Assembly (NCBI RefSeq): GCF_000317435.1
Contig: NC_019751.1
Span: 868,001 to 932,000 of the forward strand
Length of the DNA stretch: 64,000 nt
Source of the DNA: Calothrix sp. PCC 6303
Lineage (GTDB): Bacteria; Cyanobacteriota; Cyanobacteriia; Cyanobacteriales; Nostocaceae
Reading direction: 5' to 3'
The position numbers and the translations under genes are program-made. This document shows positions 28,054 through 38,060 of this stretch, piece after piece. Every line of letters starts with the position of its first letter. The first letter of the stretch is position 1. A model generated the notes under the pieces. That model saw only the letters and a program-made list of their open reading frames with translations. It did no database searches and was not told where the DNA came from.

Positions 28054-29304
28054 ATGCAATTTTCTCCTAATCCAAATTCTCAAATTTCCCCAAACCCACA
28101 ACCCTACCGAGTTGTTGTTGCTGTTGGTGGTGGGATTGCTGCTTACAAAGTTTGTGAGGTTGTTTCTACTCTGTTTAAATCTGGGGTAGAAGTTAAAGTT
28201 ATTTTGACGAATTCTGCTCAAAAATTTGTCACTCCTCTGACTTTTAGCACATTATCCCGAAATTCAGCCTATACTGATGAGAATTTTTGGCAATCAAGCC
28301 AGCCTCGTCCACTACATATCGAACTTGGTGAATGGGCAGATATAATTCTGATTGCTCCTTTAACAGCAAACACCCTTGGAAAGCTAGTCCATGGAATTGC
28401 TGATAATTTACTCACCAACACAATTTTAGCTTCTCGTTGTCCAGTTTTGTTAGCCCCGGCGATGAACACCGACATGTGGGAACAGGCTTCTGTACAGCGT
28501 AACTGGGAATTATTATTAACAGATACTAGATATCATAGCACAGGAATATCATCCGGATTACTGGCGTGCGACCGCGTTGGGCAAGGAAGGATGACAGAAC
28601 CGTCGGAAATAGTCACCCATATCCAATCATTGTTTCACACCAAAGGCGATCGCGCTCTCACCGGAAAGCGCATTTTAATTAGTGCTGGGGGAACCCGCGA
28701 ATTTTTAGATCCGGTTAGATTCATTGGCAACCCATCCACAGGGAAAATGGGGTTAGCTTTAGCACAGGCAGCACAGCATCGCGGGGGAAATGTCACCTTG
28801 GTACATGCGCCAATTAACTCTAACATTCCCCATAACATCAAGTCTATTCACTGCACCACCGCCGAAGAAATGCGCCAAGCGATGATAGAAGAATTATGGA
28901 ATCAAGATGTAATAATAATGTCTGCTGCGGTTGCCGATGTTAAACCCAGAAACTACAGCAAGGAAAAACTAGCCAAAAAGGAACTTCCCGAAACCTTGCC
29001 CTTAGCACCTGTACCGGATATTCTTGCCGCTTTAGCCAGTCGTAAACAAACACATCAACAACTAATTGGCTTTGCCGCCCAAACTGGAGATATCATCACA
29101 CCAGCAATGGAAAAATTACAACGAAAAAACTTAGATGCAATTGTTGCTAACCCCATCGACCAACCAGACAGCGGATTCGGGTATGATTATAACCAGGCAG
29201 TTATCCTAGATAAACAAGGTAATAGATTTGATATTCCCCACTGTTCCAAATTACAGATGGCACATCAAATCTTCGACTTTGTGTTGAAATCTGGAGCTTT
29301 GTAG
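28054..29304 (+). CDS. coaBC: bifunctional phosphopantothenoylcysteine decarboxylase / phosphopantothenate-cysteine ligase
   Basis: Performs two consecutive steps of coenzyme A synthesis. The N-terminal flavoprotein (CoaC, about 1-190) has [34 protein letters not shown] and the substrate-recognition [11 protein letters not shown]. The C-terminal ligase (CoaB) has [20 protein letters not shown] with GKMG, then [10 protein letters not shown] and [10 protein letters not shown]. At 416 residues it is normal length with a Gln/Asn/Pro-rich N-terminal extension. Confidence 0.95.
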   Translation: MQFSPNPNSQISPNPQPYRVVVAVGGGIAAYKVCEVVSTLFKSGVEVKVILTNSAQKFVTPLTFSTLSRNSAYTDENFWQSSQPRPLHIELGEWADIILIAPLTANTLGKLVHGIADNLLTNTILASRCPVLLAPAMNTDMWEQASVQRNWELLLTDTRYHSTGISSGLLACDRVGQGRMTEPSEIVTHIQSLFHTKGDRALTGKRILISAGGTREFLDPVRFIGNPSTGKMGLALAQAAQHRGGNVTLVHAPINSNIPHNIKSIHCTTAEEMRQAMIEELWNQDVIIMSAAVADVKPRNYSKEKLAKKELPETLPLAPVPDILAALASRKQTHQQLIGFAAQTGDIITPAMEKLQRKNLDAIVANPIDQPDSGFGYDYNQAVILDKQGNRFDIPHCSKLQMAHQIFDFVLKSGAL

Positions 29305-29346
29305 AAACAGGATAGATCCCGTCTCTCAATCTTATCCATGATTAAC

Positions 29347-29829
29347 TCAATCAAACAAGTGTTTCAGCCATTTCCAAATGCCTCTTTCTTCCTCCTTTCC
29401 TTCTCCGCAGCTTGAAGGCAAATTCATTTCCCCAAACTGCCGAAAAACACCCCGCAAAACAGGCTTAACTGTATCAATCGCCGTATTCACATCAACCCAT
29501 TGCCGCTGACGTAGTTTTGCTTCCGGATAATGCTCACTAATATATTCAACAGACAAAGGATACATCACCACGCAATAAGTTTTGCCATTTTTACAATAGT
29601 TATAACTAGCAAATTCCTCCTGATGAACCTTGCCAATCACTCCTGCTTCCTCCCATGCTTCCTTGGCAGCAGAATCAGCAGGACTCATCCCCCTAACTAC
29701 ACCACCTTTGGGAACAACCCAATTTTGGCGTTCTCTACTTGTAATTAACAAAACTTCAACATTTCCATTGATTATCCGATAGGGAATAACCCCTGATTGC
29801 GATAAGATTTTGTTGATTTTTTGCTTCAT
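29347..29829 (-). CDS. NUDIX hydrolase
   Basis: A 160-residue single-domain NUDIX protein with SGVIPYRIINGNVEVLLITS, WVVPKGGV and the NUDIX box GMSPADSAAKEAWEEAGV. The box keeps the EExG metal-binding core, but the first Glu is Met and the Arg before the second Glu is Lys, a pattern seen in diphosphoinositol-polyphosphate-like members. It is likely to hydrolyse a nucleoside-diphosphate-linked compound. The tail (PSSCGEGKEEERGIWKWLKH) is low complexity. Convergent with coaBC. Confidence 0.85.
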   Translation of the reverse strand: MKQKINKILSQSGVIPYRIINGNVEVLLITSRERQNWVVPKGGVVRGMSPADSAAKEAWEEAGVIGKVHQEEFASYNYCKNGKTYCVVMYPLSVEYISEHYPEAKLRQRQWVDVNTAIDTVKPVLRGVFRQFGEMNLPSSCGEGKEEERGIWKWLKHLFD

Positions 29830-29905
29830 TTATGGTATTGGGTATATATTTTTATAACTATTCGTACTATTTTGAGCGATAATATCCGGAAACACTAGTG
29901 TAATC

Positions 29906-30050
29906 AGTTATCAGTTATCAGGTACCAGTTATCAGCTTGAATAAAATGGAGTCTTTGTTTTATCAGGTATATTAATTTCCCTGTTCCCTGTTCCCTGTTC
30001 CCTGTTCCCTGTTCCCTGTTCACTGTTCACTGTTTGCTGTTCCCTGTTTA
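29906..30050. repeat. tandem heptanucleotide repeats (STRR-like)
   Basis: From 29906 there are AGTTATC units (ATCAGTTATCAGTTATCAGG), then from about 29978 to 30050 ten or so units of CCCTGTT with variants (TTCCCTGTTCCCTGTTCCCT, CACTGTT). These are the short tandem repeats known from heterocystous cyanobacteria. They end 24 bases before the glutamine amidotransferase start codon. Confidence 0.85.
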
Positions 30051-30073
30051 CCGTAAAATAACCTGCAACCAAC

Positions 30074-30874
30074 ATGTGCCAACTGCTGGGAATGAATTGT
30101 AATGTCCCAACGGATATTTGTTTCTCCTTTGAGGGCTTTTGTGCGAGGGGTGGAAAAACCGATGAACACCGCGATGGTTGGGGAATAGCTTTCTTTGAAA
30201 ATAAAGGATGTCGGATTTTCATTGATGTTAAACCTTCAATTCATTCTCCCATTGCTGAGTTAGTTAGGGCTTATCCCATCCACTCAACTCATGTCATATC
30301 CCATATTCGTAAAGCAACCCAAGGTGAAATTACTTTAGAAAATTGTCATCCTTTCCGACGCGAACTTTGGGGGAGGTATTGGGTTTTTGCCCATAATGGG
30401 GATTTACCTGGTTTCCAAGCGAGGGACACGAGTTTTTATCAAGCTGTGGGTAATACTGATAGTGAAAATGCTTTTTGCTATATTCTCGAAGCCTTAAAAC
30501 AGAATTTCCCTCATTGTAAGCCACCTCTAGATGAATTCTACCCGGTACTGAATGATGTGACAAAAACACTTTCAACCCAAGGAATATTTAACTATCTACT
30601 TTCGGATGGTGACTACTTCTTTGCCCATTGTTCCACCAAACTATATTACATTGTGCGCCAAGCACCCTTTGCAGGGGCACATTTAATTGATGAGGATGTC
30701 ACTGTTGATTTTAGCGAGTTAACTACACCAAGCGATCGCGTTGCGGTCATAGCTACTACTCCTCTAACTGATAATGAGGTGTGGACACAAATTCAACCAG
30801 GTGAGTTATTAGTTTTTCAAGATGGTGTACCCATATCTCCAAATTCTTTCACCAGTCAGGAATCTATGTTCTAA
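30074..30874 (+). CDS. class II glutamine amidotransferase (YafJ/EgtC type)
   Basis: A 266-residue N-terminal nucleophile hydrolase. Cys2 of MCQLLGMN is the nucleophile once Met is removed; the domain also has RDGWGIAFFENKG, HIRKATQGE and the FAHNGDLPGF loop for glutamine binding, followed by NTDSENAFCYILEAL. The family hydrolyses a gamma-glutamyl bond; members include EgtC of ergothioneine synthesis and YafJ of unknown role. No partner synthase is adjacent; the EgtD-like gene is 7 kb away. Heptamer repeats lie directly upstream. Confidence 0.85.
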   Translation: MCQLLGMNCNVPTDICFSFEGFCARGGKTDEHRDGWGIAFFENKGCRIFIDVKPSIHSPIAELVRAYPIHSTHVISHIRKATQGEITLENCHPFRRELWGRYWVFAHNGDLPGFQARDTSFYQAVGNTDSENAFCYILEALKQNFPHCKPPLDEFYPVLNDVTKTLSTQGIFNYLLSDGDYFFAHCSTKLYYIVRQAPFAGAHLIDEDVTVDFSELTTPSDRVAVIATTPLTDNEVWTQIQPGELLVFQDGVPISPNSFTSQESMF

Positions 30875-31109
30875 GCGTCTTCATCCCATCATTAATCTCA
30901 AAATACCCCTACTGCCTTCTTCAGCCTTCCTCAAAATCTCCACTTTCCCAATCGGCAAGGTGGAAATTTTTATTGCCATGAAGGCTACATTTCTGTAGTA
31001 TATATAACTAAACACAGTTTATACGATATTCCGATAGACTAGTTGTAGATTATGTTTCTAAATAGTTTTATGGAATTTCCAATCCAAAATCTCAGATGGT
31101 GTACTAGTT

Positions 31110-31376
31110 ATGACTATTGATAACCGATTGACTGAAAAACGAATTCGTGTAAGGATTCCTAAAGACTATCGTCAAGAACCAGTGATTTCCCGTTTAGTGT
31201 CAGATTACGGCTTAGTTGTGAATATCAGTGCCGCAGTTTTAGGTGCTAATGGAATTGGTGATGGGTGGTTTGATTTGGGTTTGCAGGGAACAACGGCTGA
31301 AATTGATAATGCCTTAATTTATTTGAATGATTTAGCCTTAGAAGTCTGGGGTAATTCTGACGTTGATGGTTGGTAA
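31110..31376 (+). CDS. NIL domain protein
   Basis: An 88-residue single NIL domain (ferredoxin-like fold): RIRVRIPKDYRQEPVISRLV, YGLVVNISAAVLGANGIGDG, WFDLGLQGTTAEIDNALIYL. NIL domains are found at the C-terminus of MetN-type ABC ATPases and before some ferredoxins, where they sense a small ligand; the free-standing form in cyanobacteria has no known role. The upstream gap of 235 bases shows no operator I can name. Confidence 0.82.
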   Translation: MTIDNRLTEKRIRVRIPKDYRQEPVISRLVSDYGLVVNISAAVLGANGIGDGWFDLGLQGTTAEIDNALIYLNDLALEVWGNSDVDGW

Positions 31377-31992
31377 AGGCTTTGGTGATTTCTTTTTAGA
31401 ATTATTAATTTCTGTATAAGTAAGTAACAATAAACACAACTTCTTGAAAACTATTTTTGGAGACGGAAGCCCCAAATCTTCGCGCTTAAACCTATTTGCT
31501 ACTTACTACTGACTCTCCACAACGATAATTTTCAACACTGACCTACTTAACGCGGATCTCCAATTTCTGCTAGAATCTGGAGATCTTGTTTTTTCTCAAT
31601 TAGAGAGAAGCCCATCTCTGCTGACTCTACAATTAAGCAGTGGCTGATCTAAGTTTTGCATCAAAGATTACGGGTGATTTAGCAGACATGATATTATCAA
31701 TGAGCAGGTAGATTATTTTCGGTAAAGATCATCAATTTTGGCAAACTCAAACAGGAAATTTTATTTTCTCTGTCCATCATCGCTTGACCTGTGACGATAA
31801 GCAGATGATGATATTGTTAGTGAGTTTTGTGAGTGAGTGATCTGTCAGTCTGTAAGATATAAAGTTCTGTAATCTGATGGTTGATGCTAGTTGGGTGTTT
31901 ACTTTCCTGATTTTGACAGTGAACGTAGTAAAAGATCCATTGAATGAGTGTTTTGAGATTGAGGTTTTTCGCTTCAAATTGACTGTGCAAAG
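31377..31992. other. intergenic region with one dispersed repeat
   Basis: About 600 bases. At 31431-31475 lies AAACACAACTTCTTGAAAAC followed by TATTTTTGGAGACGGAAGCC, copy 2 of the repeat at 7051-7092 and 51317-51363. A GATCTCCA..TGGAGATC inverted repeat lies near 31556-31585 and could fold. The rest shows no gene. Confidence 0.5.
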
Positions 31993-33207
31993 ATGATAAC
32001 CATGTTGCAGATTCGTGGCTTGGTAAAAGCGGCTCAAAAAGCTAAAGATAGATTGAAAGCTGGCATTAAACCCCAGGATGCTTCAGCATTTCAAGAATTT
32101 ATTGCTACTTCTGTAGAAAGTGTTGAAAGCTTATGTGCTGATGCGAACATAAAGCCTAGTAGTTTGTCAACGCGATCGCGTCAAGCTTATTATTTTCTTA
32201 AAAGTATTGATTTGCAAAATTTACCCTTGGTTTGCATTTCCTCAAATCCAGTTTTGCCTAAAACTATTGGGATCAAGAAAATTAAGACTCAACAGCGGGC
32301 AATTCTCAATCAAATATGTAAAATCAGCAATTCTTTGAGCCTAAATTCTCAGGATATCCAAGCTTTAGCGAAGATTATTAATCAGATTATTGGGGAAATT
32401 GAACAAAATTGTACATTAGCTGAAGCAACCCCTGTAAATCTGACTCATTCTTCTCGACAGGTTTATGCGTGGTTAAAATTTTTGAGTCTTGGAAATAATC
32501 TAGAATCACACCTCAAGACTACCCAACGTCTGATTCAAATTGCTAGCAGGGTTTGTCAAAATCATTGTGAGGAAATAGAAAACCTGAGTATCGATTTGAC
32601 AAATATTGCCGGATTATACCGAGCGAGAAGGCTGGATAATGATGTTAGCTTAACTATCTGCGAGGGTTTTTTGAATGCTAGCGATCAGATTTTAGAAGCA
32701 TTGGTGAGGGATTCGCTATTGGGCAAAACTAAGGAAACAACCACGATTATTCGAGATTTTGCCTATACAGAAGAATATAGTAGTGTGCTATTGGAATTGG
32801 ATTTGATTGTGGAAGTTGTAACCGAAAATGCCGCTGGGAAGCATTACGATTTAAATAGATCATTTAATAAGATAAATAATCAGTTTTTTGGTGGTTCTTT
32901 AGATAAACCGCGTCTTTCTTGGAGTCATATTCCAACTTATCGTCAATTTGGTCATTATGAACCTTCAAGGGATCGGGTGGTGATTAGTTTGACTTTGGAT
33001 GATGTGAGAATTCCAGAGTTTGTAGTTGAATTTGTGCTGTATCACGAACTCTTACACAAATACCATGGTGCTAAATTTGTCAATGGTAGGCATTTGGTTC
33101 ATACTTTAGAATTCCGGCAGGATGAACGTAAATTTCCTTACCATAAAGAAGCTGAAGCTTGGTTAAGTAAGTTAGCAATGCTCAAACCTTGTACTAATAC
33201 AGGTTAA
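31993..33207 (+). CDS. zinc metallopeptidase-like protein (SprT/M48-like)
   Basis: A 404-residue protein. The N-terminal ~270 residues are helical without known motifs. The C-terminal domain has FNKINNQFFGGSLDKPRLSW, FGHYEPSRDRVVISLTLDD and the zinc site YHELLHKYHG (HExxH, about residue 353), then HTLEFRQDERKFPYHKEAEA, which carries a further likely ligand. The layout is close to SprT-like or M48-like peptidases; the substrate is unknown. ATG 31993 or 32002 are possible starts. The stop codon opens a heptamer repeat. Confidence 0.78.
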   Translation: MITMLQIRGLVKAAQKAKDRLKAGIKPQDASAFQEFIATSVESVESLCADANIKPSSLSTRSRQAYYFLKSIDLQNLPLVCISSNPVLPKTIGIKKIKTQQRAILNQICKISNSLSLNSQDIQALAKIINQIIGEIEQNCTLAEATPVNLTHSSRQVYAWLKFLSLGNNLESHLKTTQRLIQIASRVCQNHCEEIENLSIDLTNIAGLYRARRLDNDVSLTICEGFLNASDQILEALVRDSLLGKTKETTTIIRDFAYTEEYSSVLLELDLIVEVVTENAAGKHYDLNRSFNKINNQFFGGSLDKPRLSWSHIPTYRQFGHYEPSRDRVVISLTLDDVRIPEFVVEFVLYHELLHKYHGAKFVNGRHLVHTLEFRQDERKFPYHKEAEAWLSKLAMLKPCTNTG

Positions 33208-33246
33208 AAAATAAGTAATAAGTAATGAGTAATGAGTAATAAGTAT
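33205..33246 (+). repeat. AAGTAATAAG / AGTAATGAG heptamer repeat at the stop codon
   Basis: Begins at the TAA of the metallopeptidase gene and runs through five AGTAATR units. Same family as 3371-3392 and 9065-9101. The remaining gap to 33581 shows no gene. Confidence 0.65.
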
Positions 33247-33581
33247 GGCTTGCTGAATAACTATAAAACATTTATTTATCAATACTTTCGGGATTTTCTA
33301 TCCGGGGAAAGTGCAAGGAAATAAGGGTTTGAGGTTTAAAAAACTCGCATTCAAATTTATTGGAGTATGAAAAAACAGAAAAAATAAATGTAAAACTGTT
33401 CCCTACCCTCAGTAGAAGACTTTTACAGCAAACCCAATATATAGCAGAATACAGGTAATTGAGGCATGGAGATGAAGAATCAAAACGACTATCTTGTCCG
33501 CTGTACTTACCTCACGAAGATAAAATCTGCTGTATATACTAAGAACGCTTAGAAAATGAACTTTCCGAAATGCTATTAGCG

Positions 33582-35276
33582 TTATTTAGATTCAGAAAGT
33601 TTAATAAAGCTGTAGATTGTTTGTGTTTTTAGTTGATTTGATAAGGATGAGGGTTGTTCATCTAGATGATGGATTTGTCTATCTAACTGAACTTGGAGGT
33701 TACTGAGGGGATCAGTACCTGGGGAGACTAAAAACTCTAATTTTTCGATTTCTGGAAGTTTAACTAAACTATCTAGTATCTGACTAATGGCTTGGATGTA
33801 GGGATGATTTTGCTGTTTGTACCAATCATGGCTAGCAACTAAAGATTGATCTAATCCTAAGTGTACGGTTAAAGAGGGTTTGTCGAATAATGCGATCGCT
33901 AGTGGACGCGCTTCCTCTTGTAGCAACAAATCATGGGTTTTTGCTAAAAATCTCATTTTCTCTAACCGTTCATATCTATCTGTCACCGCTTCAGGTTCAT
34001 CTTCCCAAGTTATGGCAACTGTCACCAAGTAGGTTTGCAGTAGCATATGACCTAATTTTTCAGCTTTAGTAGCTAAATAATAGGTATTGTAATCATTTGC
34101 TTCAATTAACAAAGGTAATCGATCAGTTATTTCCAATCCATAACCCTTTAAACCAGCAATTTTACGAGGATTATTAGTTATCAAACGAATCTTATGTATA
34201 CCTAGATCCATCAGGATCTGCGCCCCCATCCCATAGTCACGCAAATCTGCCGGAAAACCTAAACGTTCATTTGCTTCAACAGTATCCAAGCCCATATCCT
34301 GTAGTGAATAGGCTTTGAGTTTATTGATTAAACCGATGCCACGCCCTTCTTGACGCAGGTATACAACAACACCTTCCCCAGCATTCTCAATCATTTTCAA
34401 AGCAGCTTGTAACTGCATCCTACAGTCACAGCGCAGTGAACCCAAGGCATCACCAGTGAGGCATTCTGAGTGCATCCGCACCATAATAGCTTTATCACCA
34501 AATTCACTAGGATTACCCTTAACTATGGCAATATGCTCGCAGTTATCGAGGGTATGGCGATAGGCGTAAATCTTAAATTGTCCAAATTGACTAGGTAAAT
34601 CAGCAATTGTCTCGCGGAAAATGAGACGATCATTTCGTAGGCGGTAGCTAATTAAATCGGCAATGCTAATAATTTTCAGGTTGTGGTATCTGGCATAGTT
34701 GATTAACTGTGGCAACCTTGCCATAGAACCATCTGGGTTTTGAATTTCACAAATTACCCCGGCGGGATATAACCCTGCCAATCTGGATAAATCCACAGCA
34801 GCTTCAGTGTGTCCAGCGCGTTTGAGGACACCTCCACTCCTGGCACGGAGGGGAAAAATGTGACCTGGGCGGCGTAGATCTAAGGGTTTACTATTGGGAT
34901 TAATAGCTACTTGAATAGTACGGGCACGATCTTCTGCGGAAATACCTGTACTGACTCCCAATTCTGGTCCAGCGTCAATACTAACAGTAAATGCAGTTTG
35001 ATTGGGGTCTGTCAAGTTTCTCACCATGAGGGGAAGATCTAGTTCATCTAGACGTTCTCCCTGCATTGCTAAACAAATCAATCCCCGTGCTTCCACCGCC
35101 ATGAAGTTAATCATATCGGGGGTAGCGAACTGGGCAGCACAAATCAAATCGCCTTCATTTTCTCGATTTTCATCATCAACTACTACCAATGTTCGACCGC
35201 TTTTCAAGTCTGCCAAAGCGGAGTCGATGGAGTCAAATTTAAATTCCTGACTTGAAGCGGTTTGAGGTTCGGACAC
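33582..35276 (-). CDS. ribBA: bifunctional DHBP synthase / GTP cyclohydrolase II with C-terminal extension
   Basis: Makes both precursors of riboflavin. The DHBP synthase domain (about 14-215) has [37 protein letters not shown] and GVICEI. The GTP cyclohydrolase II domain (about 220-420) has [20 protein letters not shown] with the zinc cysteines, [13 protein letters not shown] and [21 protein letters not shown] further ~145 residues after the catalytic domains (from [10 protein letters not shown] to the end) form an extra domain seen in cyanobacterial RibBA. GTG 35276 is the start. The 370-base gap before argC shows no FMN-riboswitch-like element. Confidence 0.93.
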   Translation of the reverse strand: MSEPQTASSQEFKFDSIDSALADLKSGRTLVVVDDENRENEGDLICAAQFATPDMINFMAVEARGLICLAMQGERLDELDLPLMVRNLTDPNQTAFTVSIDAGPELGVSTGISAEDRARTIQVAINPNSKPLDLRRPGHIFPLRARSGGVLKRAGHTEAAVDLSRLAGLYPAGVICEIQNPDGSMARLPQLINYARYHNLKIISIADLISYRLRNDRLIFRETIADLPSQFGQFKIYAYRHTLDNCEHIAIVKGNPSEFGDKAIMVRMHSECLTGDALGSLRCDCRMQLQAALKMIENAGEGVVVYLRQEGRGIGLINKLKAYSLQDMGLDTVEANERLGFPADLRDYGMGAQILMDLGIHKIRLITNNPRKIAGLKGYGLEITDRLPLLIEANDYNTYYLATKAEKLGHMLLQTYLVTVAITWEDEPEAVTDRYERLEKMRFLAKTHDLLLQEEARPLAIALFDKPSLTVHLGLDQSLVASHDWYKQQNHPYIQAISQILDSLVKLPEIEKLEFLVSPGTDPLSNLQVQLDRQIHHLDEQPSSLSNQLKTQTIYSFIKLSESK

Positions 35277-35648
35277 AAAATATTTCCAGCAAGCAATAGT
35301 AAAGTTTTTTAACTAAATCTCTATTCAGATTATACCTTGTTGTTGGTGAGAGTGAAGTGTAAAAGCCCAATTTTAAATCTAGGATGCAATTGGGAGAAAC
35401 GTTTGAGGCTATTTTGCTGAGTAGCAATTTTATCTAGTTGTTCTTGAATGTTGATGAATTTGATCATTCAATTGTAATTCGGTAGCTATGATTCGATATG
35501 ATGACAAAACCTAAGGGTCTTAAATTTGGGCTTTAATACTAAAAGTGCAACTACAGTTAACCTGCAAAAAGCTGTGCAGTATCAGTTAGTAGCTTGATAG
35601 TTAACAGCTTAGAGCCAATTGACAAAAGTGGATTAAGGATTTTGAAAC

Positions 35649-36707
35649 ATGGGTAATTATCGGCGCGTACCCGTTGGGATAGTTGGCGCGTCTGGCTATG
35701 GCGGAGTTCAGCTAGTTAGATTGTTGATGGATCACCCAGAAGTAGACGTGGTGTATATGGGGGGTGATAAGAATGCAGGTAAACCCTTTGCGGAAATATA
35801 CCCGCACATGAAGCATTCAGTGGAATTGATGGTGGAAAAAGTAGATCCTGAAGAAATTGCCCGAAAGTGTGAAGTTGTGTTTCTTTCGGTTCCCAATGGA
35901 CTAGCTTGTGATTTGGCACCTCAACTTTTGGCGAAAGGATGTAAAGTCCTGGATTTGAGTGCCGATTATCGGTTTGAGAACTTGACAACCTACACAAATT
36001 GGTATGGCAAGGAAAGAAAGGATATTGATACAGCAAAGCAGGCAGTTTATGGGCTGCCGGAATTGTACCGCGATCGCATTGCCGAATCACAGCTAATTGG
36101 CTGTCCGGGTTGTTACCCTACTGCTAGTCTCCTGGCACTGTCTCCCCTACTCAAACAAGGGTTAATTGTCCCCGAAACTGCCATCATTGATGCCAAATCA
36201 GGAACATCTGGAGGTGGTAGGGAAGCCAAAATTGGGATGTTGTTAGCGGAAGCTGATAATTCCCTCGCAGCATATAACGTTGCCCGTCACCGTCACACCC
36301 CCGAAATCGAGCAAATTTGTAGTGATTTGGCAGGACATGAAGTTAAAGTGCAATTTACACCTCACCTCATCCCAATGGTGAGAGGTATTCTTGCCACTGT
36401 CTACGCCACTTTGAGGGATCCAGGTTTGGTACGGGATGACTTGATCACTATATACAGAGCCTTTTATCGCAATTCACCCTGGGTGAAGATTTGCGAGGCT
36501 AGTACATATCCCCAAACTAAATGGGCATGTGGCAGTAATCTTTGTTATATCGGAATTGAGGTAGATCCCCGTACTGGCAGAGCAATTATTATATCTGTCA
36601 TCGATAATTTAATTAAAGGACAAGCAGGGCAAGCAATCCAATGTATGAATTTGATGATGGGTTGGGATGAAACTTTGGGTTTACCTAAATTAGGTTTTTA
36701 TCCTTAA
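35649..36707 (+). CDS. argC: N-acetyl-gamma-glutamyl-phosphate reductase
   Basis: Third step of arginine synthesis: NADPH-dependent reduction of N-acetylglutamyl phosphate. The sequence has [20 protein letters not shown] for cofactor binding, the catalytic Cys in [16 protein letters not shown] (about 156), [11 protein letters not shown], and the catalytic His in [12 protein letters not shown]. Full length at 352 residues. Divergent from ribBA. The upstream 370 bases (35277-35648) show no ArgR-like box I can support. Confidence 0.95.
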   Translation: MGNYRRVPVGIVGASGYGGVQLVRLLMDHPEVDVVYMGGDKNAGKPFAEIYPHMKHSVELMVEKVDPEEIARKCEVVFLSVPNGLACDLAPQLLAKGCKVLDLSADYRFENLTTYTNWYGKERKDIDTAKQAVYGLPELYRDRIAESQLIGCPGCYPTASLLALSPLLKQGLIVPETAIIDAKSGTSGGGREAKIGMLLAEADNSLAAYNVARHRHTPEIEQICSDLAGHEVKVQFTPHLIPMVRGILATVYATLRDPGLVRDDLITIYRAFYRNSPWVKICEASTYPQTKWACGSNLCYIGIEVDPRTGRAIIISVIDNLIKGQAGQAIQCMNLMMGWDETLGLPKLGFYP

Positions 36708-36730
36708 AATCGTTAAATTCAAAAAGCCTG

Positions 36731-36755
36731 AAAGACGTAGCAATGCTACGTCTTT
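36731..36755. repeat. GACGTAGC hairpin after argC
   Basis: A perfect palindrome with 11-bp arms, AAAGACGTAGC and GCTACGTCTTT, around AAT, 23 bases after the argC stop. Same family as 1225-1247 and 43843-43871. It could also end argC transcripts, although only three T follow. Confidence 0.75.
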
Positions 36756-36865
36756 AGAAGCATCCTTGGTATGTTGGGAAATTTATTTGAAAATTTATCA
36801 GTTCCTGAAAAGAGAACATCGGAATTTTCACAGTCTTGAGACGGTTTCCCCCATAGCCCAAGGTG

Positions 36866-37867
36866 TTACGAGAAAACTGCATAATTAGCTTTACCAGCTT
36901 GTTTAGCGCGATACATCGCAATATCTGCATCACGTAGTAAACTCCTTGGTTCTTCGTGATGATTAGCGCTTAAGGCAATGCCAATACTAGCAGTGTTGAT
37001 GATTTCTTGTCCGTTGAGGTCTAATTTATGCTGTAAAGACTCTTGAATGCGTTTCGCCACATTTACTGCATCCGATACATCTTTAATATCTTCCAGTAAC
37101 ACGGCAAATTCATCACCGCCAAACCTAGCAACCGTATCACCACCTCTAAGACACGACTCTAAGCGTTTGGCAATAGCCACTAGTAAATCATCTCCCATGG
37201 CATGACCAAAACGATCATTGACACTTTTGAAACTGTCCAAATCTAGGAATAAAATTCCAAAGTTAAAGTTATTTCTACGCTTTTTGCGCTCAAATGTTTG
37301 CCGCAACCGATCTAAAAATAAAACTCGATTGGGTAAACCCGTTAACCCATCATAAAAAGCGTTACGAAGCAGGTGAGCTTCAACTTGCTTACGCTTGGTG
37401 ACATCCTGAAATATCAGCACTATACCGGAAATATTGCCATTGCGATCGCGTATCGGTGCAACGTTATCACCAATCAGGATTTCTACACCATCCTTTGTCA
37501 CCAAGGTACAATTATCCGGCAAGTGTATAATTTCTCCTGCTTTCATTACCTGAGCAGGTAAATTATCAATTATTTCGCCAGTTTCTTGATCAAATAACTT
37601 CAGAACCTTACCCAACTCCTTGCCAATCACCTCGTGTTCTTTCCATCCAGTTAACGTTTCTGCCAATGGATTCATCATCTCCAAGTAGCCATTGTTATCA
37701 GCCACAACCACTGCACTTCCCATGCTCTCTAGAATAGTGGCTAATCTTTGCTGTGTTTCTTGACATCGGTTTTCGACTTGATGTTTATAAAGTGTCATTT
37801 TTAATGCAATGTGTAAATCTTTTGCTACCAATGGTTGGAAAATATAGCTAACGGTTTGCTTAATCAA
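36866..37867 (-). CDS. PAS-GGDEF diguanylate cyclase, N-terminally truncated
   Basis: A 333-residue protein that makes the second messenger cyclic di-GMP. After ~35 residues comes a PAS domain (ILESMGSAVVVADNNGYLEM to IVLIFQDVTKRKQ), then GGDEF from AFYDGLTGLPNR with the active site RFGGDEFAVLL (about 247) and DADIAMYRAKQAGKANY. The first residues, IFQPLVAKDLHIALKMTLYK, match the last helix of a receiver domain, so this gene has lost its receiver (remnant at 37868-38060). It starts with TTG right after an in-frame stop. Whether it is still made is unclear. Confidence 0.85.
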   Translation of the reverse strand: MIKQTVSYIFQPLVAKDLHIALKMTLYKHQVENRCQETQQRLATILESMGSAVVVADNNGYLEMMNPLAETLTGWKEHEVIGKELGKVLKLFDQETGEIIDNLPAQVMKAGEIIHLPDNCTLVTKDGVEILIGDNVAPIRDRNGNISGIVLIFQDVTKRKQVEAHLLRNAFYDGLTGLPNRVLFLDRLRQTFERKKRRNNFNFGILFLDLDSFKSVNDRFGHAMGDDLLVAIAKRLESCLRGGDTVARFGGDEFAVLLEDIKDVSDAVNVAKRIQESLQHKLDLNGQEIINTASIGIALSANHHEEPRSLLRDADIAMYRAKQAGKANYAVFS

Positions 37868-38060
37868 TGCCTACATGACATGTATATTTCTTTTTACCCA
37901 GGTAAATATAATACTGGAGTTGGAAGTTGCTTTTCAATAACATCTGTTGCTTGTAATACATATATTTAGGTTGGCAAGCAAATATCCATACAAACTAAAT
38001 TTGGATCTGTTTGTGCTACCTATGGATTGCCTCTTCACTAGAATTGATAATTTCAGAAAT
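37868..38060 (-). pseudogene. decayed receiver (REC) domain upstream of PAS-GGDEF
   Basis: Translated on the minus strand this reads SSEEAIHR, then, after a frameshift, AQTDPNLVCMDICLPT (the Asp of MDI being the phospho-acceptor), a stop, and ATDVIEKQLPTPVLYLPG, a stop, and then in a third frame the IFQPLVAKDLH tail that begins the present gene. These are the consecutive landmarks of a response-regulator receiver domain, broken by stops, frameshifts and a deletion. The gene was therefore once a REC-PAS-GGDEF response regulator. Confidence 0.75.

Noticed and set aside
29906-30050. Tandem repeats considered as a CRISPR array
   Set aside because: The units are 7 bases with no spacers; this is an STRR-type tandem repeat.
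35277-35648. FMN riboswitch between ribBA and argC
   Set aside because: None of the conserved FMN-aptamer blocks could be found on the ribBA strand.
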